From the IMG/VR virus record IMGVR_UViG_3300036832_000855, positions 1 to 64,000 of that record: 64,000 nucleotides of DNA. One strand, 5' to 3'. Below, in pieces: positions 24,958-32,301 of this stretch. The stretch is from a virus. Numbering within the stretch: the first letter of the stretch is position 1; the number at the start of each line of letters is the position of its first letter. Position numbers and translations under genes: made by a program. Under the pieces are notes generated by a model that had not been told where the DNA came from, did not search any database, and worked only from the letters and a program-made list of their open reading frames with translations.

Positions 24958-25016
24958 CCTCGGTCGGGGGGGGCGGGTCTCTCTTGCCCGCACCTACATT
25001 GTATCACATCGTGAGC
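24958..25016 (-). promoter_or_regulatory. Operator-promoter site 6 with hairpin leader
   Basis: Shortened palindrome TCACATCGTGA at 25004-25014 next to minus-strand TACAAT (24998-25003). The leader contains a GCGGG/CCCGC stem (24973-24977 and 24987-24991), a C-run and the CGACCGAGGAG ribosome-binding motif. Confidence 0.7.
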
Positions 25017-25279
25017 TAGCGCAGCTCGATCACGAGTATGTCGATCAGCGGGATTCGCCCGCCGTCGACGACGTCTCGCTCCTCCAGGATCAGCGTCGGG
25101 CCATCGGACGTGCAGGCGAGGACCGTGCCCTCGACGCGGAGGTCGTTGGCGTCCTCGGCATCCCACGAGCGCGGGTCGAGCGTCAGCCGTACTCGCTTGC
25201 CCAGCAGCTTGCCGCCCGCGGTCATCTTCATGACGTCCGGGTTGGGCGTGGTCGCCCATGGTCGAGTCTCCCAGGGCAT
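25016..25279 (-). CDS. Unknown protein (87 aa)
   Basis: MPWETRPWATTPNPDVMKMT... then KRVRLTLDPRSWDAEDAND and TLILEERDVVDGGRIPLIDI. It has a beta-barrel-like pattern. The stop codon lies at the edge of operator site 6. Function unknown. Confidence 0.55.
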   Translation of the reverse strand: MPWETRPWATTPNPDVMKMTAGGKLLGKRVRLTLDPRSWDAEDANDLRVEGTVLACTSDGPTLILEERDVVDGGRIPLIDILVIELR

Positions 25280-25815
25280 CACGCCGCCTCCGGTCCGGTC
25301 GGCAGCCCGGGCTCCCACGGCCGCTGGCGGTAGCCGGACTGGCCGGTCTGCCGGTACAGCGCGTGGTCGTGCTCGAACTCGGCGCCCTGGTGTTCGACCA
25401 CCTGGCGCTCGACGAAGCCGAGCGGGCTGAGCTGGTCCGGCGGCAGCACCCACAAGTGGTACTCGTTCGCGCAGTCGACCAGCATCGACTCGGGTGGGAA
25501 GATCTCGACCGCCTCGCGCTCGGGTCCGGCGACCTCGTTCTTGATCGCCTGGATGTGGCGCCAGTCGCGGATCGCGGAGCGGTCTCGGCGCTTGAACGAG
25601 AGGTGCATCGAGCCGTCCTCGAACACGAGCGCCGCGCCGTTGTACAGGCGGTTGCCGAACGCCAGGCACTCGGTCGCGGGGATCGGCGTGCGGTACGTGA
25701 ACCAGTGCTTGCGCCCGCCGGTCTCGTGGAAGGCACGCGCCATGCCAGCGGCGCCCTCGCGAGCCGCCGGGCCGATGGCCAGCGGCTCCCAGGTGCGGGG
25801 GCTGCCCTTGCTCAC
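25279..25815 (-). CDS. DUF7694-like phage protein (178 aa), GTG start
   Basis: MHLSFKRRDRSAIRDWRHIQ, AIKNEVAGPEREAVEIFPPE and NEYHLWVLPP reproduce a pattern I associate with the phage domain DUF7694 (beta strand, 'RDWRHIQAIKNE', 'EiFP.E..lvd....yHLWv'). Function unknown. GTG at 25815 overlaps the upstream stop (GTGA). Confidence 0.6.
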   Translation of the reverse strand: MSKGSPRTWEPLAIGPAAREGAAGMARAFHETGGRKHWFTYRTPIPATECLAFGNRLYNGAALVFEDGSMHLSFKRRDRSAIRDWRHIQAIKNEVAGPEREAVEIFPPESMLVDCANEYHLWVLPPDQLSPLGFVERQVVEHQGAEFEHDHALYRQTGQSGYRQRPWEPGLPTGPEAA

Positions 25816-26054
25816 GCGACGGCCTCCAAGGTCTCCAGGAGTGCGCGCACGCACGTGGCCTCCTCGTGGAAGTTGGCGTCGGTCAGGGCAGCGGCGGCCA
25901 CCGCTAGCAGCGCGGCGCCGTCGAAGTCGAAGTAGTGCGCAAGCAACACGCCGCACGCCTTCTCGTCGTCGATCTGGTCGAGTATCTCGGGCCGGAAGGA
26001 CTCGCGCTTCTGAGCGTCGATCAGTCCGGCGAGCACGTTCTTCTTGACGCTCAT
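25812..26054 (-). CDS. Unknown protein (80 aa)
   Basis: MSVKKNVLAGLIDAQKRESF, then an alanine-rich helix (FDGAALLAVAAAALTDANF). No family recognised. Coupled at both ends. Confidence 0.55.
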   Translation of the reverse strand: MSVKKNVLAGLIDAQKRESFRPEILDQIDDEKACGVLLAHYFDFDGAALLAVAAAALTDANFHEEATCVRALLETLEAVA

Positions 26055-26482
26055 GCGTCCTCCTCCAGGTCGAAGTACCGGCCGATCCGCGGCTCTTCGA
26101 ACCGCAGCTCGTCGAACCGGGCCTTCGCCGCTGCGTAGAACTCGCGCAGGCCCTTCTCGCTGTAGCGCCCCACCGGCTCGGAGCGGTCGAGCCCGAGCCC
26201 CTTGAACAGGGTGAAGCTCTGCGACGTGCCGATCGGGTTGCCGTCGCGGTCGAGGATCGTCTCCTCGGTCACGCGACTGATCGACGCGCTGTAGCTCCGC
26301 GGCGTGGTCCGGCCGCTGAAGTAATTCGGCCCGCCCTTGTCGTAGCCGACTCGGAAGCTGGCGAAGATCCGGCGCTCGGCGCCGTCCCGCCCCTCGTGGT
26401 CGGTGCCGATCAGGTAGTCGGCCTTGATCGTCCGCGCGCTCTTGTTGAACGTGACGCGCGGCTCGGTGGTCATGGTGGTCAT
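26051..26482 (-). CDS. Unknown protein (143 aa)
   Basis: MTTMTTEPRVTFNKSARTIK with alternating strands (RRIFASFRVGYDKGGPNYFS) and a C-terminal helix ending in an acidic tail. ATG at 26482, overlapping the upstream stop; an in-frame ATG nine bases downstream is an alternative. Function unknown. Confidence 0.6.
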   Translation of the reverse strand: MTTMTTEPRVTFNKSARTIKADYLIGTDHEGRDGAERRIFASFRVGYDKGGPNYFSGRTTPRSYSASISRVTEETILDRDGNPIGTSQSFTLFKGLGLDRSEPVGRYSEKGLREFYAAAKARFDELRFEEPRIGRYFDLEEDA

Positions 26483-26679
26483 GCTTCTCCTCGGTCGGTG
26501 GTGAACTCGATCTCTGCCGGTTCGAGCGTCTGCTCCAGCAGCTCCGCGCATCGCGCGCAAGACAGGTAACCGCCGAGCACCGGATGGCGGCAGGCGCCCT
26601 CTGCCGGGCGGTCGCACCGCGCGAACGCCTGGCATGCAACGTTGTCGCTGGCCTCCAAGATCTTCACGGTGGTGGTCAT
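26479..26679 (-). CDS. Small zinc-finger-like protein (66 aa)
   Basis: Cysteine/histidine spacing VACQAFARCDRPAEGACRHP and SCARC suggests a treble-clef zinc site. It ends TTDRGEA, which is the translation of the shared leader motif of the downstream gene. Confidence 0.6.
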   Translation of the reverse strand: MTTTVKILEASDNVACQAFARCDRPAEGACRHPVLGGYLSCARCAELLEQTLEPAEIEFTTDRGEA

Positions 26680-26894
26680 GCTTCTCCTCGGTCGGTGGCC
26701 TTGGCCTTCCTGGCCCTGGTCTTCTTCGGCGTGAGCGCCGTCACGCGCGCTCGGGCGTCCTCCTCGCTGGGGAACGGCTCGTGGTCCGCCATGCGGGTCG
26801 CGCCGGTCTCGTAGAAGTGGACGACCAAGTGCTGGCGCCCGCGGCGCCCCTTCGGATCGTGGACGTAGGCCACGCTCAGGGTCAGGTCAGGCAT
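26676..26894 (-). CDS. Small unknown protein (72 aa)
   Basis: MPDLTLSVAYVHDPKGRRGR, beta strands, then a lysine-rich tail (PKKTRARKAKATDRGEA) ending in the translated leader motif. Function unknown. Confidence 0.55.
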   Translation of the reverse strand: MPDLTLSVAYVHDPKGRRGRQHLVVHFYETGATRMADHEPFPSEEDARARVTALTPKKTRARKAKATDRGEA

Positions 26895-27117
26895 CGGCCT
26901 TCTCCTGCGCCGCCACTGCCTGGCGCACCGTGTTGAAGCGGCCGTCGTAGACACGGTTGTGGTCGACGATGATGGTCTCGCCGTAGTACATCGAGCCCTT
27001 GTGCGTCGGCCGGACGCGGACGCCGAAGATGTTCACGTCGAGCACCTCGCACGGCCACACGCCGGATGCCTGGCCCTCGTCGAGCCACCAGGTCCAGCCT
27101 TCGATTGGCTTGATCAT
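26887..27117 (-). CDS. Small unknown protein (76 aa)
   Basis: First gene of the operon 27117 to 25016. ATG preceded by CGACCGAGGAGACAAG. MIKPIEGWTWWLDEGQASGV..., beta-rich (VNIFGVRVRPTHKGSMYYGE). Function unknown. Confidence 0.6.
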   Translation of the reverse strand: MIKPIEGWTWWLDEGQASGVWPCEVLDVNIFGVRVRPTHKGSMYYGETIIVDHNRVYDGRFNTVRQAVAAQEKADA

Positions 27118-27150
27118 CTTGTCTCCTCGGTCGGGGGGAGTTGCACTCTC

Positions 27151-27171
27151 ATCATAGCACACGTCATGCGC
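27151..27171 (-). promoter_or_regulatory. Operator-promoter site 7
   Basis: GCACA-CGTCA-TGCGC at 27157-27171 with minus-strand TATGAT at 27151-27156. It overlaps the stop codon of the upstream gene and drives 27117 leftward. Confidence 0.75.
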
Positions 27172-27749
27172 TACGTGGGCAGGTACAGGCCCTGTGGGTT
27201 CCTGTCCGTCACCATGCCCAGGATGTCGATCGGCACGCGACCGGACAGGCCGGGCGTGTCGTCGATCGCCGCCAGAATCTCGGCGGCGGGCCAGCCCTGC
27301 ACCGGCGCGCGCGTGAGCACGCACCAGCCCTCGAAGTCGAGCGGGCCGAGTATGTCCAGGAAGTCGCTCGCGGCCCTGGAGAACGGCTCGCGCGGCGTCA
27401 GCTCGACGGCCGGGCCGGTCGGGCTCTCGGGCCTGCCCCAGCGCCAGATGAAGCCCTTGCCGTGCGGCTCGTGCCGGGCGTCACGGTAGGTGCCGACCCA
27501 GACGCCAGTGACGTCGTCGTCGTAGCTCCAGAGGGTCGGGTCGACGATCGTCGCCTTCTCGTCGTAGCAGTCGTGGCCAAGCACGAGCCAGGAGTGCTGG
27601 CCGTTCACGCCCATACAGAAGCCTCGCGCCACCCGGCAGGCGCCGAAGCGCCCGGAGCGCATCAGCTTCACGCTTGCGCCGTGACACTGGTTGGCCCAGC
27701 CGTCCAGCGGTGCCAGCACCTCGGCGGCTGCCAGCTCAGAAGGGATCAT
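27171..27749 (-). CDS. Conserved phage protein with Cys/His motif (192 aa)
   Basis: RSGRFGACRVARGFCMGVNG, QHSWLVLGHDCYDEKATIVD and PTLWSYDD form a conserved block of the kind seen in hypothetical proteins of other actinophages; the C..H..D order could be a papain-like (NlpC/transglutaminase-like) triad, but this is unproven. The C-terminal third contains WAAEILAAIDD-like helices and VPIDILGMVTDR. Confidence 0.6.
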   Translation of the reverse strand: MIPSELAAAEVLAPLDGWANQCHGASVKLMRSGRFGACRVARGFCMGVNGQHSWLVLGHDCYDEKATIVDPTLWSYDDDVTGVWVGTYRDARHEPHGKGFIWRWGRPESPTGPAVELTPREPFSRAASDFLDILGPLDFEGWCVLTRAPVQGWPAAEILAAIDDTPGLSGRVPIDILGMVTDRNPQGLYLPT

Positions 27750-28128
27750 CGGGATGCGTCTCCACCGGCGGCTCGTGCTTGGGCGGCAGCGCGCGCGCGA
27801 GCGCGCCGACGGTCGCGTCGATCTCCTCCGCGTCGTACATGCGCTGCCCGGCGCGCCACATCTCGATCAGCTCGCGGGCGAGCTTGACCACCTCTTCGGG
27901 TGGCTGCGCGTCCGCCACCTCGGCGGCGAAGCGCCACGCCTCGTCCGGCGTCATCACAACGTGGGCGATCTGTGTCCAGCGCCCCTCGCCGTCGATCTCG
28001 CGGCCGATGCGCAGGACCGTGTTGCCGGACGGCGAGGTCTCGATCGCGCCGACCAGGTCACGCGGCTGCTTGGTGCGAGCCTCGTAGGCGGTGCGGTCGA
28101 GCCTGCGGCCGTAGGGCGCGTAGCTCAT
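27736..28128 (-). CDS. Unknown protein (130 aa)
   Basis: MSYAPYGRRLDRTAYEARTK, a beta region (SGNTVLRIGREIDG) and a helix (EEVVKLARELIEMWRAGQRM). Overlaps the downstream gene by 14 bp. Function unknown. Confidence 0.6.
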   Translation of the reverse strand: MSYAPYGRRLDRTAYEARTKQPRDLVGAIETSPSGNTVLRIGREIDGEGRWTQIAHVVMTPDEAWRFAAEVADAQPPEEVVKLARELIEMWRAGQRMYDAEEIDATVGALARALPPKHEPPVETHPDDPF

Positions 28129-28415
28129 GGCGTCACCCGGATCCGGGCGCGGAACGCCGCCGAGCGCGCGTCACGCGCCTCTGCGGCCTTGTCGCGAACC
28201 GGCGCCGTGCGGCCGGTCTTGACCAGCGAGTGCTTCGAGACGAGCCCGATGAAGTCGCCGTCGACGGTCTGGACGTAGACCATGCCCATGGTCCCGTTCG
28301 GCGGGCAGCCGTGCGGCTGGATCTTCTGGACCTCGCGCCCGGCGTAAGCCGTCACGCGCTTGTCGGTCCGGTCCATCAGCCCGGCTGGCTCCAGTCGGAA
28401 TACAGCGCGGTTCAT
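28125..28415 (-). CDS. Unknown protein (96 aa)
   Basis: ATG after CGACCGAGGAGGAGAC. MNRAVFRLEPAGLMDRTDKR, then GMVYVQTVDGDFIGLVSKHS, a small beta-barrel-like pattern, and a basic C-terminus. First gene after operator site 8. Confidence 0.6.
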   Translation of the reverse strand: MNRAVFRLEPAGLMDRTDKRVTAYAGREVQKIQPHGCPPNGTMGMVYVQTVDGDFIGLVSKHSLVKTGRTAPVRDKAAEARDARSAAFRARIRVTP

Positions 28416-28636
28416 GTCTCCTCCTCGGTCGGTTGCACTACAGAGTTTAGCACACATCTTGCGCTCCAGGCTTCGCGCATCGCGTCCTCGCGCGTGCGCC
28501 CGTCACCGTTGATGTAGCCGAAGTCCGGCCGCTCGACGTAGGCGCGATAGCCGCCGCCCTTGAGCTTGACCACCCAGCCGACGAGTCGGTCGTCGAGCAT
28601 GATCCGGCGGCGGCGGCGGAGGATCGGCTCGGTCAC
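28412..28636 (-). CDS. Small basic protein (74 aa), GTG start
   Basis: EPILRRRRRIMLDDRLVGWV, then KGGGYRAYVERPDFGYINGD. The C-terminus VVQPTEEET is the translated leader motif in another frame. GTG at 28636 overlaps the upstream stop. Confidence 0.55.
   Translation of the reverse strand: MTEPILRRRRRIMLDDRLVGWVVKLKGGGYRAYVERPDFGYINGDGRTREDAMREAWSARCVLNSVVQPTEEET
28444..28464 (-). promoter_or_regulatory. Operator-promoter site 8
   Basis: GCACA-CATCT-TGCGC at 28450-28464 with minus-strand TAAACT at 28444-28449. It lies inside the 3' part of gene 28412-28636 and drives 28415 leftward. Confidence 0.7.
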
Positions 28637-28821
28637 TCGGTCTCCACCCGGATGCCGCCGATCGCGTTCTCGGCGCGCTGCTTCATGTCACGCAGCCCGT
28701 ACAGGTAGCCGCGCCGGAACTCCGCGAGCGCAACGCTCGCGACCATGTCGGTCAGCTTCGGGTCGATGCCGACAGCGTCGAAGATGATCTTCAACTGGTC
28801 GACGTTCTCGGGGGCGCTCAC
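28633..28821 (-). CDS. Small unknown protein (62 aa), GTG start
   Basis: SAPENVDQLKIIFDAVGIDP then a helix (FRRGYLYGLRDMKQRAENAI). GTG at 28821 and stop both overlap neighbours. Function unknown. Confidence 0.55.
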   Translation of the reverse strand: MSAPENVDQLKIIFDAVGIDPKLTDMVASVALAEFRRGYLYGLRDMKQRAENAIGGIRVETE

Positions 28822-29060
28822 TCGTCCTCCTCAGTCAGCTCGCCGCGCTCAAGGTCGAGCCGGTCGAACCTCCAGCCGGTGCCCTTCAGCGCGTCGGCGA
28901 AGAACTCCTCCAGCTCCATCGCCATGCCCTCGGGATCGTCGGCGCGGTACTCCTCGTTGATGAAGTCCCGCACCTGCTCGATCAGGTTGGCGCGGTGGGT
29001 TGCGGCGATCGTGCGTTCGATGAAGAACAGCTTCTCCGCTCGCGTCAGTTCTCGTTCCAT
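28818..29060 (-). CDS. Unknown helical protein (80 aa)
   Basis: MERELTRAEKLFFIERTIAA..., acidic helical protein ending GELTEEDE. ATG preceded by CGACCGAGGAGACCTG, the leader motif. Function unknown. Confidence 0.6.
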   Translation of the reverse strand: MERELTRAEKLFFIERTIAATHRANLIEQVRDFINEEYRADDPEGMAMELEEFFADALKGTGWRFDRLDLERGELTEEDE

Positions 29061-29257
29061 CAGGTCTCCTCGGTCGGGTCGACGCCGTTGGCCTTGGCGC
29101 GCTTGAGGCACGCCTTGCACGTCGGAGCATCGGTGGTGGCGACCGCGCCGCTCACGGCGCGGCCCGTGCAGAACAGGATCGTGTACCACCCGGCGCGCCG
29201 GGAGGGCTCACCAAGGTGAACCTTCCCGGTGCCGTAGTTGGTCGCGTACCGCCGCAT
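29060..29257 (-). CDS. Small cysteine-containing protein (65 aa)
   Basis: RRAGWYTILFCTGRAVSGAV and CKACLKRAK suggest a zinc knuckle of a type frequent in actinophages. The tail VDPTEET is the translated leader motif. Coupled at both ends. Confidence 0.6.
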   Translation of the reverse strand: MRRYATNYGTGKVHLGEPSRRAGWYTILFCTGRAVSGAVATTDAPTCKACLKRAKANGVDPTEET

Positions 29258-29889
29258 CAGGCCGCCCTCTTCTCGGCCTGCGCCCTGGTGAGCTTCTTGC
29301 CCGCGGTCCAGTCGACCGGCGCGCTCGGGAAGCACACGGTGCAGAGTGTCGGCCCCAGCTCGTCGACGGCCTCGGCCTCGGTCTTGCCCGACAGCTCGGG
29401 CATCCAGCCGTACGTGGTCGTCGGGTAGCAGGTCGAGCAGTGCATCGAGCTGTGGACGTGGCCCGCGCTCGACGTCACCAGGAAGAACCGTGACCAGCCG
29501 GTGTAGGTCGCTTCCAGCTTGTCGATCTCGGCCTGCTTCTCGAACCGCTCGGCGAGCAAGGCCTCGCGCTTGGCGAGTGCCTCGCCAGGCCTGTCGGCCT
29601 CGTAGGGCGCGACGCGGCCCTTCCACTCGTCCCAGTCGGTGCGCACCCAGCCGTCGGATTCGGTCACCTGGTGAGTCGCCTTGTACTCAGCGACTGCGCT
29701 CGCAGTGGCGGTCGCGATCTCGATGGCGTCGGCCAGCTTCATGTCAGTGACGCGCTGGCGCCCGCGGTAGTAGTACTTCGCGCCCGCTATGCGCAGCAGG
29801 TCGCTGGTGTTGTAGTCGATCCGCTGCCAGATGGCGTACAGCTCGCGCCACAGGGCGGAGAGCGCCATGTCGGTTTCCTTCGGTGTCAT
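29257..29889 (-). CDS. Unknown protein with C-terminal zinc-like motif (210 aa)
   Basis: The N-terminal helical region (SALWRELYAIWQRIDYNTSD) is followed by a glutamate/lysine coiled-coil stretch (AKREALLAERFEKQAEIDKL). The C-terminal HSSMHCSTCYPTTTYGW and CTVCFP have the 'H..HC..C...C..C' spacing of a zinc site. The N-terminal region resembles phage proteins of unknown function. Start 29889 overlaps the upstream stop. Confidence 0.6.
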   Translation of the reverse strand: MTPKETDMALSALWRELYAIWQRIDYNTSDLLRIAGAKYYYRGRQRVTDMKLADAIEIATATASAVAEYKATHQVTESDGWVRTDWDEWKGRVAPYEADRPGEALAKREALLAERFEKQAEIDKLEATYTGWSRFFLVTSSAGHVHSSMHCSTCYPTTTYGWMPELSGKTEAEAVDELGPTLCTVCFPSAPVDWTAGKKLTRAQAEKRAA

Positions 29890-30053
29890 GCCTTCACCAC
29901 CTTGAGGTCGCCGGACTGCCCGAGCGGGCACTCGGCTACACCGTTGATGATGTAGTTGCGCACGTCTTCGCGGACGTCACCGGGCTCAATGCCGTACTCC
30001 AGCGCCCAGGCGCCGACGTCCACCTCGACGGTCATCTCGATTCGTACCTTCAC
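29886..30053 (-). CDS. Small unknown protein (55 aa), GTG start
   Basis: GTG at 30053 follows CGACCGAGGAGACGAAG. KVRIEMTVEVDVGAWALEYG, then EDVRNYIING, a compact alpha/beta protein. A longer upstream reading would translate the hairpin leader and was rejected. First gene after operator site 9. Confidence 0.6.
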   Translation of the reverse strand: MKVRIEMTVEVDVGAWALEYGIEPGDVREDVRNYIINGVAECPLGQSGDLKVVKA

Positions 30054-30059
30054 CTTCGT

Positions 30060-30120
30060 CTCCTCGGTCGGTGGGAGCGGGCCTCTCGCCCGCACGTACA
30101 TCATAGCACACATCATGCGT
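30060..30120 (-). promoter_or_regulatory. Operator-promoter site 9 with hairpin leader
   Basis: GCACA-CATCA-TGCGT at 30106-30120, minus-strand TATGAT at 30100-30105. A leader stem GCGGGC/GCCCGC (30077-30082 and 30088-30093) is followed by CGACCGAGGAG. Confidence 0.75.
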
Positions 30121-30470
30121 TAGGTCCAGTCGCGCGCGGCGGCCGCCTCGAACTCCTCGCGGGAGATCTCCTCGACGGCGTCGAGCGGCACGATGCCGGG
30201 TTCGCCGCGTGGCTCCATCACGGAGTAGCACCAGGCGGGAAACGCCCGGCGGCGCTCCCAGGTCTCGCGCTCCAACGGGTGGTCTTCTTTGAACTGCGAC
30301 GGGGCGCTGTACCCGTAGATCCAGATCTGCCGGGCGGGCGACATGTCGACGTAGAGCATGCCGCCGTACTCGAACGCTGGCTGCGGGTTGCCACCGTAGG
30401 CTCGCCGCCAGAACAGCGGCTGGCCGTCGTCGGCCCACTGCGCGTAGGGCTCTCGCTCGTAGTCGAACAA
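30120..30470 (-). CDS. Unknown aromatic-rich protein (116 aa), probable TTG start
   Basis: TTG at 30470 lies one base past the stop of the upstream gene, with GAGGGG upstream; no ATG gives a conserved-looking N-terminus. Contains FDYEREPYAQWADDGQPLFW, GGMLYVDMSPARQIWIYGYS. Function unknown. Start uncertain. Confidence 0.5.
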   Translation of the reverse strand: MFDYEREPYAQWADDGQPLFWRRAYGGNPQPAFEYGGMLYVDMSPARQIWIYGYSAPSQFKEDHPLERETWERRRAFPAWCYSVMEPRGEPGIVPLDAVEEISREEFEAAAARDWT

Positions 30471-30471
30471 C

Positions 30472-30678
30472 TCAGTACCACCCCTCGCCCGGCCGGTCCT
30501 TCCAGTGGACGCCGTACAGGCCCGCATACGGACCGGTCTCGGCAGCGTCGTTGGGCGAGTGAGCCGAGAAACCGGCCTCGCGCTTGGCCATGAAGAACGC
30601 CACGGCGTCCTCAGGCGTGGCGAAGTAGTCGACGCGCCAAGCGAAGCGCAGCTCAGACGTAACAGGTTCGGGGATCAT
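30472..30678 (-). CDS. Small unknown protein (68 aa)
   Basis: MIPEPVTSELRFAWRVDYFA, then TPEDAVAFFMAKREAGFSAH and a tyrosine-rich C-terminus. ATG preceded by the CGAGGAGACCAA leader motif. Function unknown. Confidence 0.55.
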   Translation of the reverse strand: MIPEPVTSELRFAWRVDYFATPEDAVAFFMAKREAGFSAHSPNDAAETGPYAGLYGVHWKDRPGEGWY

Positions 30679-30905
30679 TTGGTCTCCTCGGTCGGGGTGG
30701 GTGCGTCGACCAGCTCGACCGGCGTGTCCGGGTGAACGTACCGGTTGACCTGGCGAATGCCGTTGGTGGCGTCGATGCGGACCAGCCGCACCGGACCGTC
30801 GTCGTAGCCGTCGCGGACGAGGACGGTCTCGTACAGCGTGCGGCCGCCAACGATCCGGACCCACTGGTCGCCGTCGTAGCCGATCAGATCGAAGGCGGTG
30901 AGCAT
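30675..30905 (-). CDS. Small unknown protein (76 aa)
   Basis: MLTAFDLIGYDGDQWVRIVG... is beta-rich. Its tail APTPTEETK is the translated leader motif of the next gene. Coupled at both ends. Confidence 0.55.
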   Translation of the reverse strand: MLTAFDLIGYDGDQWVRIVGGRTLYETVLVRDGYDDGPVRLVRIDATNGIRQVNRYVHPDTPVELVDAPTPTEETK

Positions 30906-31162
30906 CAAAAGTCCGGTGCGCTGATCCCGCGGACGCTCGCCCACTCGATCAGGTCGGAGTTCATCTCGTCTTCGAGGCGCACCTCGCGGGCGATCGGGGT
31001 CTCGATCTCGCGGCCATCGCTCGCGGCGATCCGGAGCACCCGCATCGAGTCCCACCCGGCGACGTTCAGCGCCGCCTTGCGCAGCGCGTCATCCGACGTG
31101 CCGCTGGGCGCGTCGAACAGGATCGTCTCGTCCGGCTCCCGGCATGTCACCGTGTATCGCAT
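30905..31162 (-). CDS. Unknown protein (85 aa)
   Basis: MRYTVTCREPDETILFDAPS, then a helix and ASDGREIETPIAREVRLEDE. ATG after CGACCGAGGAGACGAG. First gene after operator site 10. Function unknown. Confidence 0.6.
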   Translation of the reverse strand: MRYTVTCREPDETILFDAPSGTSDDALRKAALNVAGWDSMRVLRIAASDGREIETPIAREVRLEDEMNSDLIEWASVRGISAPDF

Positions 31163-31189
31163 CTCGTCTCCTCGGTCGTGTCGTTACAC

Positions 31190-31210
31190 ATGGTAGCACA
31201 TGTCATGCGC
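31190..31210 (-). promoter_or_regulatory. Operator-promoter site 10
   Basis: GCACA-TGTCA-TGCGC at 31196-31210 with minus-strand TACCAT at 31190-31195. It drives 31162 leftward. Confidence 0.75.
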
Positions 31211-31216
31211 TACCGG

Positions 31217-31402
31217 TCAGGTCGTGCCCTCGAACTGAGCGACGACCTCGACGTTCCAGCGCTCCCACTTCACGGTCGTCTGACCGTTGGTCCTGATCTT
31301 CACGATCAGGCGCCCGAACTGGGAGGAGCCGGTCACGATGCCGGTGTGCCCGGTCGTGAGGTTGCGGACGATGTCGCCGCGCCTGGCGTCGGCGCCGGTC
31401 AT
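31217..31402 (-). CDS. Small beta-barrel-like protein (61 aa)
   Basis: MTGADARRGDIVRNLTTGHT, then GIVTGSSQFGRLIVKIRTNG, an SH3/KOW-like pattern of short strands. Probably a small nucleic-acid or protein-binding barrel. ATG overlaps the upstream stop. Confidence 0.55.
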   Translation of the reverse strand: MTGADARRGDIVRNLTTGHTGIVTGSSQFGRLIVKIRTNGQTTVKWERWNVEVVAQFEGTT

Positions 31403-31620
31403 GTCGCATCCTCCCATCGTGTGTTCTCCAGGACCGTCTGGCCCTTGTCAGTGATTCGCCAGCGGTCGTGCAGGTTGCGCGACACAAGGCCGCGCTGCTC
31501 CAGTCGCCAGAGCACGTCGGAGCGCACACCCAGCCACTTGGCGGTTCGGCCGTTGCCGAACTCCAGGGACGAGAGCACGGTCCACTGGCGGCGCGTGAGC
31601 GGCCTGTCAGCGCGGCTCAT
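31399..31620 (-). CDS. Winged-helix DNA-binding protein (73 aa)
   Basis: LTRRQWTVLSSLEFGNGRTA, VLWRLEQRGLVSRNLHDRWR and ITDKGQTVLENT match the PadR/MarR-like layout (helices, turn, wing). Possible local regulator; target unknown. Confidence 0.65.
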   Translation of the reverse strand: MSRADRPLTRRQWTVLSSLEFGNGRTAKWLGVRSDVLWRLEQRGLVSRNLHDRWRITDKGQTVLENTRWEDAT

Positions 31621-31853
31621 GCTGCCAGCGCCCGGCTGAAGCCGAACGCCTCCTTGCCACGCACGTGCGCGGCCTCGGTCAGGGCCACCGCGTCGGCGTT
31701 GACCGTCAGGGTCTCGCCGTCGAGCGTGGTGAACTGGCGGAGCCTGTCGTCCTCGGTCACCGTCCGGCGCTTGAGCGCCAGACCGACATCCTCGGCGCGG
31801 CCGCGCACGGTTCTCGCCAGCCCGTTGGCCAGGTAGATCGTTGTCGCGTCCAT
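31617..31853 (-). CDS. Unknown protein (78 aa)
   Basis: ATG after CGACCGAGGAGACACG. MDATTIYLANGLARTVRGRA..., then DGETLTVNADAVALTEAAHV. First gene on the leftward side of the divergent operator at 31901-31936. Function unknown. Confidence 0.6.
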   Translation of the reverse strand: MDATTIYLANGLARTVRGRAEDVGLALKRRTVTEDDRLRQFTTLDGETLTVNADAVALTEAAHVRGKEAFGFSRALAA

Positions 31854-31861
31854 CGTGTCTC

Positions 31862-31936
31862 CTCGGTCGGGGGAGTCGCGCCCTCTCCGGGCGCAACTAC
31901 ATTGTACCACATCTGGCGCACGATGTGTGTTACCAT
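31862..31936. promoter_or_regulatory. Divergent operator-promoter pair (site 11)
   Basis: Leftward: minus-strand TACAAT (31901-31906) next to CCACATCTGGCGC, then a leader hairpin GCGCCC/GGGCGC (31878-31883 and 31889-31894) and CGACCGAGGAG. Rightward: GCGCA-CGATG-TGTGT (31916-31930) next to TACCAT (31931-31936). The two half-sites share GCGCA. One bound regulator could shut both directions. Confidence 0.75.
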
Positions 31937-31942
31937 CCGCGC

Positions 31943-32299
31943 ATGCCAAGCCGCGAACAGCGACGTGCGACGTTCTTCGCCGACAAGTGCTGCGCTCAGT
32001 GCGGCGCCACGAAGAACCTGGAGCTAGACCACGTTGATCCAGCCACCAAAGACCCGAAACTCAAGCGGGCTGCGAGCTGCACGATCTGGGGCTGGAGCGA
32101 GGTTCGCCGCGCGACCGAGCTGGCGAAGTGCCAGGTGCTCTGCCAGCCATGCCACCGAGCCAAGAGCAGTCGGGAGCAGGCGGAGCGCCAACGCGCTCGT
32201 CCAATCGTCCACGGCAGATACACGAGCTACACCGGGCGCCGCTGTCGCTGCGGTCTCTGCAGCGCAGCGATGCGCGCGTACCAGCGAGAGCACCGCTAG
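31943..32299 (+). CDS. HNH endonuclease (118 aa), leaderless
   Basis: CAQCGATKNLELDHVDP, CQVLCQPCHRAKSSR and a second CRCGLC pair fit an HNH/treble-clef nuclease, with H of LDH as general base. The ATG lies seven bases after TACCAT, so the message is predicted to be leaderless. It faces the terminase genes tail to tail, 2 bp apart. HNH proteins next to terminases often assist DNA packaging by nicking or cutting; a homing nuclease is the alternative. Confidence 0.75.
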   Translation: MPSREQRRATFFADKCCAQCGATKNLELDHVDPATKDPKLKRAASCTIWGWSEVRRATELAKCQVLCQPCHRAKSSREQAERQRARPIVHGRYTSYTGRRCRCGLCSAAMRAYQREHR

Positions 32300-32301
32300 C
32301 C

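Noticed and set aside
25258-25935. Rightward frame (225 aa) across the DUF7694-like gene
   Set aside because: Antisense shadow; the minus frame has a conserved-looking protein with coupled start and stop.
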